Below, piece by piece: positions 22,508 to 32,559 of a stretch of 32,576 nt of DNA (positions are counted from its first letter, which is position 1; each line of letters begins with the position of its first letter). A program made the translations under genes and the position numbers. The stretch lies in the NCBI GenBank assembly GCA_910584495.1, contig CAJUAR010000027.1:1-32576 (forward strand), in the 5' to 3' direction. This DNA is from an uncultured Muribaculaceae bacterium. Its GTDB lineage: Bacteria; Bacteroidota; Bacteroidia; Bacteroidales; Muribaculaceae. Under the pieces are notes generated by a model. The model saw only the letters and a list, made by a program, of their open reading frames with translations. It did not search any database and was not told where the DNA came from.

Positions 22508-22552
22508 GCTGTGTTTTGGCAAGCTCCATAAAGCTCTACTAATTGAAATTTG

Positions 22553-22583
22553 TTGTCGGTGTGAGAGATTTTGATTAGTTTTG
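22553..22583 (+). promoter_or_regulatory. Promoter of the UvrD-like helicase gene
   Basis: TTG (22553-22555), exactly 20 bases, then TAGTTTTG (22576-22583) match the Bacteroidota consensus. The predicted transcript starts around 22590 and leaves a leader of about 27 bases before the TTG start codon. Confidence 0.68.
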
Positions 22584-22616
22584 CAGTTAATTTAAGGACC
22601 AAAAGGGAATACAGCT

Positions 22617-24743
22617 TTGAACTATCTCGATTCGCTCAATGCAGCCCAGCTCGATGCGGTGCAGACCACCGAAGGGCCGCTGCGCGTGCTTGCCGGTGCA
22701 GGCACGGGCAAAACACGTGCTCTGACAGCCCGCTACTGCTATCTGGTTGACCTCCTTGGCATAGACCCCTCGGCCATTCTCTGCGTTACTTTCACCAACA
22801 AGGCGGCCGCCGAGATGAAGGGACGCATACGCCATCTGCTCGGCGACTTCGACCCGGCCTTTATCTGCACTTTTCATTCGTTCTGTGTGAGCTTACTCAA
22901 AGAGGACATCCATGTGCTTAGCTACCCGTCGGCATTCGTCATCCTCGACGAGGACGACCAGGCGCAAGTTCTTCAGAAAGTGTATTCCGATCTTGGGCTG
23001 ACGCTCAAGGAACTGCCCATACGCCGGTCGGTCGACTACATTGCCCAGCGCAAAGGCGACGAGGCTTTTCTCGAAATTATGGCCGACCTTGGCAACGAAA
23101 AAATAAAGGCCCTTACCGACGAGGCCGAAGAAAGGCTGGAAAAAATCTTCCTCCACTACCTCTACGAGCAGAAGAAAAACTTTGCCCTCGATTTCGACGA
23201 CATCATTATATATGCCCTCCACATACTGAGCACCTGTCCCGACGTGCTCCGTAAATGGCAGGAAAGGATGCAATATGTAATGGTCGATGAGTTTCAGGAT
23301 GTGAGCAGACGCCAGTATGCCATTGCCCGCCTTCTTGCCGGACAACACCGCAACCTGTTCATTGTCGGCGACCCCGACCAGACCATCTACAGCTGGCGAG
23401 GTGCGGATGTGAACTTCTTTCTCGATTTCGACAAGTTGTATGCCGATGCCGCAACCATTGTGCTGTCGTCCAACTACCGCAGCACACCGCAAATACTTGC
23501 AGCCACAAACTCTCTGATTGCCAAAAACCGCAACCGCTACCCCAAGGAGCTTAAAGCCCACTGCGGCGAAGGTGCTAAACCGCTGATGTACCACGCCCGC
23601 AATGAACGCGACGAGGCCGGATGGATTGCCCGCACCATCAAGGGCCTTGTGGCCGACGGCTGCAAGCCGTCGACCATCGCCGTGCTCTACCGCGCCCATC
23701 ACCTGTCGCGAACCATCGAAGATGCCTTGCTCCGCTACGAACTGCCTTACGTCATCTACAGCGGCACGGCATTCTATGGCCGACGCGAGGTGAAAGACGT
23801 GCTGGCCTATCTGCGCATGCTTCTCAGTGCCGACGACATTGCTTTTGTGCGCACCGTCAACACCCCGTCGCGCAAGATAGGACGCAAGAAAATGGCTTTG
23901 ATACAAGCCCATGCCGATGCGGCAGCCTGCAGCATGTTCGAGGCTCTGCAGGCTCTGGCTTCCTCCGCCGCTTTTGCCAGAACAGGCGCAAAAAGCTATA
24001 TCGAGGCTATAGAAGATGCTCGCAAACTGCTGGGACACATAGCCCTCGGCGACCTGGTGCAACACATTCTCGACACCACGGGCTACGAACAGATGCTCCG
24101 TCAGCTTTCGCAATGGGAACGCCTCGACAACCTTGCCGAGCTCAAACGCGCCATTGAGGAAGACGGCCACGACGATGACGCGACGCTCGAAGCTTTTCTG
24201 ACCCGCGCAGCACTGATTGCCAACATCGACCGCGACAGCGAAAAGGCCGACACCATCAAGCTGATGACTGTCCACACGGCAAAGGGGATGGAGTTCGACA
24301 ATGTTGTTGTGGCCGGACTGAACGAAGGTAATTTTCCCTCGCGCCGCTGCAACACGCCCGAGGAGCTTGAAGAAGAGCGCCGGCTGGCCTATGTGGCCGC
24401 CACACGTGCCAAGCAGCGTCTGTTTCTGTGCGACAGCGAAGGCTACAGCCACGACGGCACCGACAAAGAGACCTCCCGTTTCGTCTACGAGATGGGGCTC
24501 GGAAATCTTCAGCTCCTCCGTCCTTTGAAGGAGAAGAAAATGGAAGTCGAACCGCTTGCCGACAACGGCGGAGCTACATTTACGGCCGGAACACGTGTTG
24601 AACACCCTGTATTTGGCAAAGGCACCGTGACAGAAGCCTCTACCGAGCACCAGCGCTACACCGTTCTCTTCGACAGCATCCCCACGCCCCGCACGCTGCG
24701 CTTCGGGGCGCCACTCGACCCGGTTAGTCCTCGTCAAGTTTGA
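22617..24743 (+). CDS. UvrD/PcrA-like superfamily I DNA helicase
   Basis: This 3'-to-5' DNA helicase would work in repair and in removing proteins from DNA. The 708-residue protein has AGAGTGKT (26-33), VTFTNKAAAEMKGRI, VMVDEFQDVS, GDPDQTIYSWRGAD, LSSNYRST, LMTVHTAKGMEFDNVVVAG and YVAATRAK in order, so all SF1A motifs are present. The C-terminus has a Tudor-like module (GTRVEHPVFGKGTVTEAS) typical of PcrA/UvrD. Translation starts at TTG; a purine-rich AAAAGGGAA lies 8-16 bases before it, the residues after it (NYLDSLNAAQLDAV) match the family start, and the promoter leaves no room for an upstream start. It may be pcrA/uvrD, but other UvrD paralogues are possible. Its end overlaps the convergent regulator gene by 20 bases. 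Confidence 0.93.
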   Translation: MNYLDSLNAAQLDAVQTTEGPLRVLAGAGTGKTRALTARYCYLVDLLGIDPSAILCVTFTNKAAAEMKGRIRHLLGDFDPAFICTFHSFCVSLLKEDIHVLSYPSAFVILDEDDQAQVLQKVYSDLGLTLKELPIRRSVDYIAQRKGDEAFLEIMADLGNEKIKALTDEAEERLEKIFLHYLYEQKKNFALDFDDIIIYALHILSTCPDVLRKWQERMQYVMVDEFQDVSRRQYAIARLLAGQHRNLFIVGDPDQTIYSWRGADVNFFLDFDKLYADAATIVLSSNYRSTPQILAATNSLIAKNRNRYPKELKAHCGEGAKPLMYHARNERDEAGWIARTIKGLVADGCKPSTIAVLYRAHHLSRTIEDALLRYELPYVIYSGTAFYGRREVKDVLAYLRMLLSADDIAFVRTVNTPSRKIGRKKMALIQAHADAAACSMFEALQALASSAAFARTGAKSYIEAIEDARKLLGHIALGDLVQHILDTTGYEQMLRQLSQWERLDNLAELKRAIEEDGHDDDATLEAFLTRAALIANIDRDSEKADTIKLMTVHTAKGMEFDNVVVAGLNEGNFPSRRCNTPEELEEERRLAYVAATRAKQRLFLCDSEGYSHDGTDKETSRFVYEMGLGNLQLLRPLKEKKMEVEPLADNGGATFTAGTRVEHPVFGKGTVTEASTEHQRYTVLFDSIPTPRTLRFGAPLDPVSPRQV

Positions 24744-27648
24744 ACTCTATGAGGAACTGTACCAGTTTGTCGTCGGGGCCGAGGTTGAATTTCTTTCTCA
24801 ACCTGTAGCGGGCCGTCTCAACGCCTCTTATCGAGAGATTTGTGAAGCGCGATATTTCTTTAGTACTAAGATTCATGCGCAGAAGAGCGCAAAATTTGAG
24901 GTCGGCCGGTGTCAATGCGGGGAAGGCTTTGCGCAGATTGCGGAAGAAATGTTCATGGATAAGGTCGAAGTTTTTCTCGAATATATCCCAGAACATGCGG
25001 TTGTCGCCGTCGGTGGTGGATATATCCCTTAGGACACGTTCAGCCTCGGCCATAGGCGAACCTTTACGCCTCAAATCAGCCACACTGGCACGCATATTGT
25101 CGAGAGCCTGCTGACGAGCATACGCGCCCAGAGCCATCGAAGCGAGTTCCTTGCTTTTGGCAGAAAGCTCATTTTCCAGAATTCTTTTCTGTTGTTCGGC
25201 AATGATAAGTTCCTGCTCACGAATATGACGGTCCTGCTCTGCCCTGGCTTTTTCGAATTCTACCTGTCTTTGTCTAACCTGGCGCCGTGTATTGAAATAG
25301 GCTGCCACATATATCACAACAATCAACAAAATCACGTAACCCGATATTGCCCACCAACGCAAAACCCATGGCTTTGGGACCACAAACTCATATTCGATAG
25401 ATTCAATTTCATCGCCCAAGCTGTTGAGCACTCCGCAATGAAGAGTATGATGCCCCCACGACAGCATAGAATATGACATTTTCGGTATTTCCGATATTGA
25501 ATCGATGCTTTTGCTGCCGTCGCTCATAGAGAACCGGTAAAGATGCTGGGAGCGGAAATGGTTAGGGTAGCTCAATACCACTTTCATATTGTTGCCCGGA
25601 AGCTCGGGAATGTCACCATCGGGATGTATAGGAAGCCGTATCAGGGCTCCTTGGGCGTCGGTAGAACCGATAGTGTTGATTTTTAAAGCCGAAGAGTCGA
25701 GGTATTTGCTCAAATTTTTCTGGTTTATAAACCCTATGGCATCGGTCACAGTGAAGTATGTTCCTTCGCTACTGCATATTGTGTAACTGTTATCGCCATT
25801 GTTCTGCCGCGGGAACACCGACATAGGGATAGAGTACAAAAGCCGACAGGAACTTCCGTCGTATTCTATAAAATTGTACGAATCGGCACATGAGAGCCAG
25901 AAGTGCGTGTCATCGATTGATTCGGCACCTCTCACCATGTGGAATGCGCCGAGAGCTTCGTTGAGTTGAGCTGCCGGCTTGAATGAATCGGATTCTTCGT
26001 CATAGGTATAAAATCCCGTGCCGTGGGTGAAAACAATTTGTCCGCGTATTTTCATCACAAACCAGCGTCGGGCTATACTGTCGGCTTCCAATGTTTTGTA
26101 GTGTTTCAGTTCGGCAACAGAGTCGAGGTCGGAGTTTATGCGGATTTTGAACAGTCCGTTTGTAAGGTGCGCGGCCCAGACAGTGCCGCTGACATCAATT
26201 TCGAGCTGACGCACGGGGCCGGCAACACCGGAAACCACATTAGCGAACCTCCATCGGTTCTGCTCGTCGCGACGATAAAGCCTCAGAGGATAATATGTCG
26301 ACATCAGAAGCACTTCCGTGCGGTTGATATAACCTTTTTTGATATCCGTGCCGCTCGTAGGCTCGATGTACGAAGTTCCGTCACTGTCTATAATCAATGT
26401 CTGGTCGTTTCCTCCTATGAAGGTTTGCCCGTTGAAAGTTCTCACAAACCAGTTCTGCCCCTTAGTACCGGGAATCAACGAAATTTTCTCCTTAACATAA
26501 TCGTAGGAATATGCTCCTTGGTTTGTAGCTATCAAAATATTTCCTCCGAGCCTGCCGATGCCGTAGGACATCCCCAAATATGGGTCGAGAGCACCCGGCC
26601 TCAGAATCCTGAAAGGCATTGCGGCATGGACAATGGATATGCCGTCGTCGAGCGTAAGCCATAAGTTGCCGGCATGGTCGAAACCCATGCCGAGAACTGT
26701 GTTGTTCTGAAGTCCGTTGTGTGTGTTGAAATGCTCCATCAGGTTGCCCCGGCGGTCGATATGGAAAAGGCCGTTCCCCACAGTGCCTACATATATTGTG
26801 CCATCGTCTGCTGTGGCCACATGGTTGATGCGACAACCGAACAGCTCCTTATCTATCTGTGTGGGGAAAGGCAGCGGACAGCCGTTTGTCACCTTGAAAA
26901 TCAGATTATCCTGAGTGAACACCAAAGTGCCATCAGGAATATCATCCCCGCTAAATTGTAATCCCTCGTTACGGTCGGGAAGAACAAAGCCTTTTATATG
27001 GCTGCCGAACAACTTCCGGGGCCAATACCTGCGCCAGCTGTTCTTTTCGAGCCTATATAAGTCGCTGTTCACTCTTTGCAAATAAACAGACCCTCCGATG
27101 GAATAAATTGCCAGCGGGGAGATTTTGCCGTCATCATCCTGCGAGGTTCCTCTTTCGGCGATGCTCGGCGTCAGCATACCAAGCTCGCCGGTTTTGGGAT
27201 TATAGACATAGACATTGGCAAAACTCTGAAAATAAATATTGTCGCCAAAACGCTTGATATTCCATATTTCTTCGTCTTTCAATGAAATATTTTTCGAGTG
27301 GTCGACCAGAGATGTATAGTAGAGCACGCCATTGTCGGTGCGCCTGAAAAAGCCGAAATCTTCGAAAGTACCGGCATACAAAATTCCATCATCATACAGA
27401 AGTGACCGCAGGATTGTTTTTCCTGGCAGTTGTATACACTCCCAGGTATATCCGTCGAATGTGAGCAGACCCTCGTTGTTGCCTATATAGAGGATGCAGT
27501 CGTCGTCGATGGCCACGCACCAGTTCTGAAGCTGGGCATGATAATCGTTGTTGTTGAAATTGGTTACAAGCGGCATAAACCTGCTGGCACCGAGGCATAC
27601 AACTGTCGATGACAGGACGAGAATGATGGCAGTCAACACATTCTTCAT
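24724..27648 (-). CDS. Propeller/Y_Y_Y sensor with transmembrane segment and LuxR-type HTH
   Basis: This is a 974-residue membrane-tethered regulator, probably controlling the divergent susC/susD. A signal peptide (about 1-21) precedes a long periplasmic part of propeller-type repeats (NWCVAIDDDCILYIGNNEGLL, VATADDGTIYVGTVGNGLF, GFDHAGNLWLTLDDGI), then a Y_Y_Y-like segment ending near residue 760. One transmembrane helix spans about 765-785. A coiled coil (about 786-845) follows, and the C-terminus (about 910-974) is a HTH with LSTKEISRFTNLSIRGVETARYR, the LuxR/GerE pattern. No histidine-kinase or receiver domain is present, so signal and DNA binding are in one chain. It starts 254 bases from susC with its own consensus promoter. 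Confidence 0.9.
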   Translation of the reverse strand: MKNVLTAIILVLSSTVVCLGASRFMPLVTNFNNNDYHAQLQNWCVAIDDDCILYIGNNEGLLTFDGYTWECIQLPGKTILRSLLYDDGILYAGTFEDFGFFRRTDNGVLYYTSLVDHSKNISLKDEEIWNIKRFGDNIYFQSFANVYVYNPKTGELGMLTPSIAERGTSQDDDGKISPLAIYSIGGSVYLQRVNSDLYRLEKNSWRRYWPRKLFGSHIKGFVLPDRNEGLQFSGDDIPDGTLVFTQDNLIFKVTNGCPLPFPTQIDKELFGCRINHVATADDGTIYVGTVGNGLFHIDRRGNLMEHFNTHNGLQNNTVLGMGFDHAGNLWLTLDDGISIVHAAMPFRILRPGALDPYLGMSYGIGRLGGNILIATNQGAYSYDYVKEKISLIPGTKGQNWFVRTFNGQTFIGGNDQTLIIDSDGTSYIEPTSGTDIKKGYINRTEVLLMSTYYPLRLYRRDEQNRWRFANVVSGVAGPVRQLEIDVSGTVWAAHLTNGLFKIRINSDLDSVAELKHYKTLEADSIARRWFVMKIRGQIVFTHGTGFYTYDEESDSFKPAAQLNEALGAFHMVRGAESIDDTHFWLSCADSYNFIEYDGSSCRLLYSIPMSVFPRQNNGDNSYTICSSEGTYFTVTDAIGFINQKNLSKYLDSSALKINTIGSTDAQGALIRLPIHPDGDIPELPGNNMKVVLSYPNHFRSQHLYRFSMSDGSKSIDSISEIPKMSYSMLSWGHHTLHCGVLNSLGDEIESIEYEFVVPKPWVLRWWAISGYVILLIVVIYVAAYFNTRRQVRQRQVEFEKARAEQDRHIREQELIIAEQQKRILENELSAKSKELASMALGAYARQQALDNMRASVADLRRKGSPMAEAERVLRDISTTDGDNRMFWDIFEKNFDLIHEHFFRNLRKAFPALTPADLKFCALLRMNLSTKEISRFTNLSIRGVETARYRLRKKFNLGPDDKLVQFLIEFKLDED

Positions 27649-27676
27649 ATATAGCGGTATAAATTTTAAGGCGGCA

Positions 27677-27708
27677 CAAAATTAGCAATTATAATTTTTA
27701 TTTGCAAA
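27677..27708 (-). promoter_or_regulatory. Promoter of the propeller/HTH regulator gene
   Basis: The minus strand has TTTG (27708-27705), exactly 20 bases, then TAATTTTG (27684-27677), 29 bases before the ATG. Both elements are perfect consensus. Confidence 0.72.
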
Positions 27709-27813
27709 TTTTTCATGTATATAATATAAAGATTTACAGTCATATAAGGTGATGCGAAGTAGTAAAAACGTACTGGTTTCACGCTGTGAAGTAGCATTGT
27801 AGTGGTCGAAAAA

Positions 27814-27844
27814 TTGCGCTTGCTTTTGAGCCTTACTAATTTTG
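27814..27844 (+). promoter_or_regulatory. Promoter of susC/susD
   Basis: TTG (27814-27816), exactly 20 bases, then TAATTTTG (27837-27844), leaving a leader of about 50 bases before the susC ATG. The roughly 105 bases between this and the divergent regulator promoter (27709-27813) are where the regulator would be expected to bind; I see no clear operator repeat there. Confidence 0.65.
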
Positions 27845-27901
27845 CGACACGAAATCGAAAAAGATAACTAACCTTAATAATAACCAACATTACAAAAAAC
27901 A

Positions 27902-30900
27902 ATGAAAAAGCACATCTATTTATTATTGATTGCTTTGTTCTGCGGCGTGGCAAGTGCCATGGCACAGAAAACAGTGTCGGGTAATGTGACAGACACCAGC
28001 GGGGAACCGCTTATAGGCGTTTCTGTCACTGTTGAAGGCTCCAAAATTGGTGCTGTCACCGACATAGACGGCAACTACACCCTTAAGAACGTTCCGAACG
28101 ATGCGACCATCAAGTTTGCATATTTCGGCATGGCATCGCAGGACATTAAAAGTAACGGCCGCACCACCATCAATGTAGAGATGAAGGAAGACAACCTTCG
28201 CCTTGACGAAGTTGTGGTAATCGGCTACGGTTCGGCCAAGGCAAAAGACCTCACCGCCCCCATCACCACAGTATCCGGTTCTGAAATTTCAAGCATTCCG
28301 TCATCATCGCCTATGGCTGCACTCGCAGGCAAAGTTCCCGGTGTCAACGTCATCAACTCTGGCGCTCCCGGTGCAGGTCCGACAGTTCAGATTCGCGGTC
28401 TTGGCTCGTTCACAGCTTCTTCGCCCCTCTATGTTGTCGACGGCATGTTCTATGACGACATCAACTGGCTTAACAACGACGATATTCAGGACATCTCGAT
28501 TCTCAAGGATGCATCTGCCGCAGCTATCTACGGTGTGAAGGCTGCCAACGGCGTGGTTCTTGTCACCACAAAGAAAGGTGCCAAATATCAGGATGCCAAA
28601 ATTACATACAATGGTTATGTTGGTATTCAGAAGGCTACAAACCTTCTCAAGATGTGTAACTCGCACGAGTATGCCACAATGCTTATGGAAGCCGACCCCA
28701 AGGCCTACAGTTCATTCCTCGAAGCTTCTATCGCAAACTGGGGCGGCAACATGGACAACCTCACCTTCGGTGCCGACACCGACTGGTACGACGAACTTCT
28801 CCGCACTGCCGTTATCACCAACCACAACCTCAACATCAGCGGCGGCAGCGAACGTGCCACATATTCGTTGGGTATGAGCTACCTCTACCAGAACGGTATC
28901 ATGAAAGCCGATAACGACTATGAACGTCTCAACTTCCGCGCACAGGTCGACTACGAGGCAACAAACTGGCTCAAGGTCGGTTTCAACGGTGTTTTCTCCA
29001 ACAGCACACAGAACAATGCCAACTCAAACGCATGGCAGCAGGCATTCAACCTTCCGTCGATAATCCCCGTTTACGACGAGAAAAATGGCGCTACATATCC
29101 TGAAAAATTTGCTTCGCCCGAGACTGTAGGTTTCACCAACAACTTCAACAATCCTGTTGCAACCGCAAAATATAACAATGCCCGCAACCGCAACTACCAG
29201 GCAATGACTAACTTCTTTGCCGATTTCACCCTTATCCCGCAGAAGCTCACCTTCAAGACCAGTTATGGTTATGACCACGCCACAACACGCTCGGTCAACA
29301 TGGGTATCCCCTACTATGTAAGCAACAACCAGCATCGCGAGACTTCTGAGCTGACAAAGGAAAGCAGCCAGTGGAACAAGTGGGTGTGGGATAACGTTCT
29401 GACATACAAGGACAAATTCGGAAAGCATGGTGTAGGAGCCATGATTGGCTACTCCATGCGTCAGGAGAGCTATGACTTCCTCAAAGGCACAGCCCAGAAC
29501 GTTCCATACGACAAAGAACAATGGTGGTACCTCGGCAATGGCGACGGCGATACCAGAACATCAGATGACAACGGTACTCGTTTCCGCAGCCAGAGCTATT
29601 TCGCACGCCTCAACTATGACTTTGACAGCCGTTATCTCCTTATGTTTACATTCCGCGCCGACGGTTCTTCGAAATACCAGGAGAAATGGGGCTATTTCCC
29701 CTCGGTGGGCGCTGCATGGAATATCTCCAACGAAGAATTCATGAAAGGCCAAAAATGGGCCGACTTCCTCAAGTTCCGCGTTTCGTGGGGTATGCTCGGT
29801 AACGACAAAGTTGCTGCATCCGACGGTTTCGCATCAATCTCCAGCGGCAACAATGCATCCGGTATCTTCGGTTCGATGGGCAACGGTATCGGTACTCCCG
29901 TTTCCGGTATATATGACAACTCGTTCTTCAGCTGGCTCCGTTGGGAGAAAGTAGCAGAAACGAATGTCGGTTTGAGCTATCAGACACTTAACGGCCGCCT
30001 CTCTGCCGATGTCGACTGGTTCTACCGCCTTACAACAGAAGCTGTAATCTCTCCCGCAACTCCGATTTTCGGCAACACTCTTGCCGGTAACTGGGGCGAG
30101 ATTCTCAACACCGGTTTCGACATCACCCTTAACTGGAACGACCGTGTGGGCGACTTCAAATATTATGTAGGCGCCAACCTGTCCACACTCCACAACGAAG
30201 TAAAATCGCTCCGCGGCGGTCTTCAGTACATCATCGGCGGACACACTGTCAATATGGTAGGCGAACGTATGAACTCGTTCTACGGCTATGAGATTGAAGG
30301 TGTTTACCAAAATCAAGCCGAAATCGATGCCGATCCTATTGCAGTAGCCAACGGCCTCGAACCGGGCGACTTCAAATACAAAGACCAGGACGGCAACGGC
30401 AGTATCGACGGTAACGACCGTGTAACACTCGGCTCTTATCTGCCATCGTTGAGCTACGCTCTCAACTTCGGTTTCAGCTACAAGAATTTTGACTTTGCCA
30501 TCAGCACCATGGGACAGGCAGGAGCAAAGATGTTCAACCGCAAACGCCAGCTCCGTTTTGCTCAGAGCAACTTCAACTTCGACCATGACCAGTTCAAACA
30601 CCGCTGGACCGGTGAAGGCTCTACCAACAAATATCCTTCGGCAAAAGCTCTCACAAAGAGCTGGAATGTCAGCTCTTCGGCAACTGCCAGCAACGACTAT
30701 TTTGTTGAATCCGCCGACTTCTTCCGCATCCAGAACATCACTCTGGGCTACACCTTCCGCAACATCAAGATGGGTAACTACACTATGCCCGGCATCCGCC
30801 TGAGCCTCACCGCCGACCGTCCTTTCTCTTTCTTCAGCGCCAATACATTCTCACCTGAACTGACAGGTAGCGACGGTGTCCACGGATGGGATACTCAGGT

Positions 30901-30949
30901 ATATCCTCTGACTTCTACATACACCTTCGGTGTCCAGCTCGATTTCTAA
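27902..30949 (+). CDS. SusC-like TonB-dependent outer-membrane transporter
   Basis: It forms the outer-membrane pore that imports oligosaccharides or other bulky nutrients, powered by TonB, with the SusD protein as lid. The 1015-residue protein has a signal peptide cleaved after Ala21, a carboxypeptidase-regulatory-like domain (about 23-97: VSGNVTDTSGEPLIGVSV, VTDIDGNYTLKNVP), the TonB-box-like DEVVVIGYG (102-110), a plug domain (VQIRGLGSFTASSPLYVVDG, ILKDASAAAIYGVKAANGVV), and a barrel ending in YTFGVQLDF. Nothing is missing. The substrate cannot be read; no hydrolase gene is nearby in the window. It is followed by the susD-like gene after 25 bases. Confidence 0.95.
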   Translation: MKKHIYLLLIALFCGVASAMAQKTVSGNVTDTSGEPLIGVSVTVEGSKIGAVTDIDGNYTLKNVPNDATIKFAYFGMASQDIKSNGRTTINVEMKEDNLRLDEVVVIGYGSAKAKDLTAPITTVSGSEISSIPSSSPMAALAGKVPGVNVINSGAPGAGPTVQIRGLGSFTASSPLYVVDGMFYDDINWLNNDDIQDISILKDASAAAIYGVKAANGVVLVTTKKGAKYQDAKITYNGYVGIQKATNLLKMCNSHEYATMLMEADPKAYSSFLEASIANWGGNMDNLTFGADTDWYDELLRTAVITNHNLNISGGSERATYSLGMSYLYQNGIMKADNDYERLNFRAQVDYEATNWLKVGFNGVFSNSTQNNANSNAWQQAFNLPSIIPVYDEKNGATYPEKFASPETVGFTNNFNNPVATAKYNNARNRNYQAMTNFFADFTLIPQKLTFKTSYGYDHATTRSVNMGIPYYVSNNQHRETSELTKESSQWNKWVWDNVLTYKDKFGKHGVGAMIGYSMRQESYDFLKGTAQNVPYDKEQWWYLGNGDGDTRTSDDNGTRFRSQSYFARLNYDFDSRYLLMFTFRADGSSKYQEKWGYFPSVGAAWNISNEEFMKGQKWADFLKFRVSWGMLGNDKVAASDGFASISSGNNASGIFGSMGNGIGTPVSGIYDNSFFSWLRWEKVAETNVGLSYQTLNGRLSADVDWFYRLTTEAVISPATPIFGNTLAGNWGEILNTGFDITLNWNDRVGDFKYYVGANLSTLHNEVKSLRGGLQYIIGGHTVNMVGERMNSFYGYEIEGVYQNQAEIDADPIAVANGLEPGDFKYKDQDGNGSIDGNDRVTLGSYLPSLSYALNFGFSYKNFDFAISTMGQAGAKMFNRKRQLRFAQSNFNFDHDQFKHRWTGEGSTNKYPSAKALTKSWNVSSSATASNDYFVESADFFRIQNITLGYTFRNIKMGNYTMPGIRLSLTADRPFSFFSANTFSPELTGSDGVHGWDTQVYPLTSTYTFGVQLDF

Positions 30950-30974
30950 TGCGTAACGCTTAAAATTAAAAATC

Positions 30975-32489
30975 ATGAAAATCAAATTTCACAAAATAAT
31001 ACTTGCCGCAGCATTGGGCCTCTCAATGGCAACAGCTCTCCCATCCTGCGACTATCTCGACATCGAGCCTGAAAAGACACTGCCGGGCGAGAGTGTTGAC
31101 TATACACAGACCGAAGACATGTACAGTGTCGTGAGCGGTTGCTATTCTACAATCCGTCGCAACAACATGCACTGGATTGTCAATCTGCTTACCATTATCC
31201 GCGACGGTGATGTATGGTCCGGACGTGTCGACGACCAGGGCGACCTTGTTGCAATGGGTAACAGATACCAGTACAACAGCTCGTGGTGGGGCATCGGCGA
31301 GACATGGCGTAACTACTACCAGATGATCCGCATCAGCAACGAAGCTCTGACTATGCTCGATGAATACGCAAAAAATATCACTAACGATAATGATATGAAA
31401 AAGTACCGCAGCTACTGCGGTGAAGTGCGCATTATCAGAGCTCTCGCATACTACCGTCTCGCACAGTTCTTCGGCAATGTGCCCATTCTGAATAACAACT
31501 ATCAGGATGACTTTACTCCTTCGGTACGCAATGTCGTTTACGAGTACGCTCTCCTGGATCTGGAATATGCAATGACGAACACTCCCAAAGTACGTCCCAA
31601 CCAGATGGAGCATGTCGGCGCATTCTCGGGCTATACCGCCCAGACTCTCGCTGCCAAAATCTACTACCAGATGGGCGACTATGAGAAAGTGAAAACTCTC
31701 ACCGACGAAATGATCAACTCCGGTCTTTTCGAGCTCTATCCCGACTACTATCAGCTTTGGAAAATTCCCGGACGCCTCTGAGACGAGTCTCTTGCAGAAT
31801 GTCAGGTTACTGATTTCGGCCTCGGTTCGGGTGACTACATCGGTATAGACCAGTTCTTCAACTGCGCAGGTCCGACAATAACGAATGAAAACACAGCCCT
31901 CAAGAGCACAGGCGGCTGGAATTTCGTGGGATATTTCGACAGCTTCTACGACTGGGCTATCAAACGTGGCGAAACCATTCGCGCAACCACCTCATTCCTT
32001 ATCGGAGGAACTACAACACCCTCGGGCGACCTTGTACAAAAGGCCGGGAACCCCAACAACACCAACATGTGGAATGGCAAATGGTATCTGCCTCTGGAAC
32101 AGTTCACCGAGGGTCGAACCACCTACGGCTCGAACAACAATGTCCGCATCCTTCGCTATGCCGACGTACTCCTGATGAATGCCGAAGCTAAAGTGCGCCT
32201 CAGCGGTCCCGGTGCCGGCGACACCCCCTTCAACCTCGTTCGCAAACGTGCACAGATGCCCGAACTCACAAATGTAACTGTCGACCAAATCATCGACGAA
32301 CGCCGAATGGAACTCTGCGCCGAATGGGGCGAACGCTATGCCGACCTTATCCGTACCGACAAGGCTGCACAGGTTCTCGGTCCTAACGGTTGGACAAAGG
32401 AGAAAACTTATTTCCCGATTCCGCAAGCCCAGATTGACCTCGCTCCCGAACTGGAGAATGAGCCTTATACCGAATTGAAACTTTATTAA
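30975..32489 (+). pseudogene. SusD/RagB-like lipoprotein gene with an in-frame TGA
   Basis: The frame is open for 505 codons except for TGA at 31779-31781 (codon 269). The first part (268 residues) has a lipoprotein signal (ALPSC, Cys25), then DYLDIEPEKTLPGESVDY and TPR-like helices (EVRIIRALAYYRLAQFFGNVP). The second part continues in the same frame with DESLAECQVTDFGLGSGDY and a normal SusD end (VRILRYADVLLMNAEAKV, IIDERRMELCAEWGERY, YFPIPQAQIDL). The full length, about 504 residues, is normal for SusD. TGA stands where related proteins often have a residue such as Cys, one base away from TGC or TGT. It is a nonsense mutation, a sequencing error, or stop readthrough. SusD would cap the SusC pore on the cell surface and bind the glycan. 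Confidence 0.85.
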
Positions 32490-32527
32490 CAATAGCCAAA
32501 GTAAAAAAGACGTTAGGTTAGTAATTA

Positions 32528-32559
32528 AAGTTTCGCAAGCTTTAAGGCTTGCAAAACTT
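32528..32559 (+). terminator. Palindrome after susD, possible terminator or repeat
   Basis: AAGTTTCGCAAGCT (32528-32541) pairs with GGCTTGCAAAACTT (32546-32559), with one mismatch and one wobble pair, around the loop TTAA. No T run follows on the plus strand, and the flanks repeat GGTTA, so it may be a palindromic repeat rather than a simple terminator. The window ends shortly after. Confidence 0.5.

Noticed and set aside
22893..24737. Long minus-strand frame opposite the UvrD-like helicase
   Set aside because: An antisense shadow of a GC-rich gene; no recognisable motif, while the plus-strand frame has all helicase motifs.
30975..32489. TGA in susD as selenocysteine or a changed genetic code
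   Set aside because: No selenocysteine-insertion hairpin was recognised after the TGA, SusD is not a known selenoprotein, and TGA is used as an ordinary stop for other genes here.
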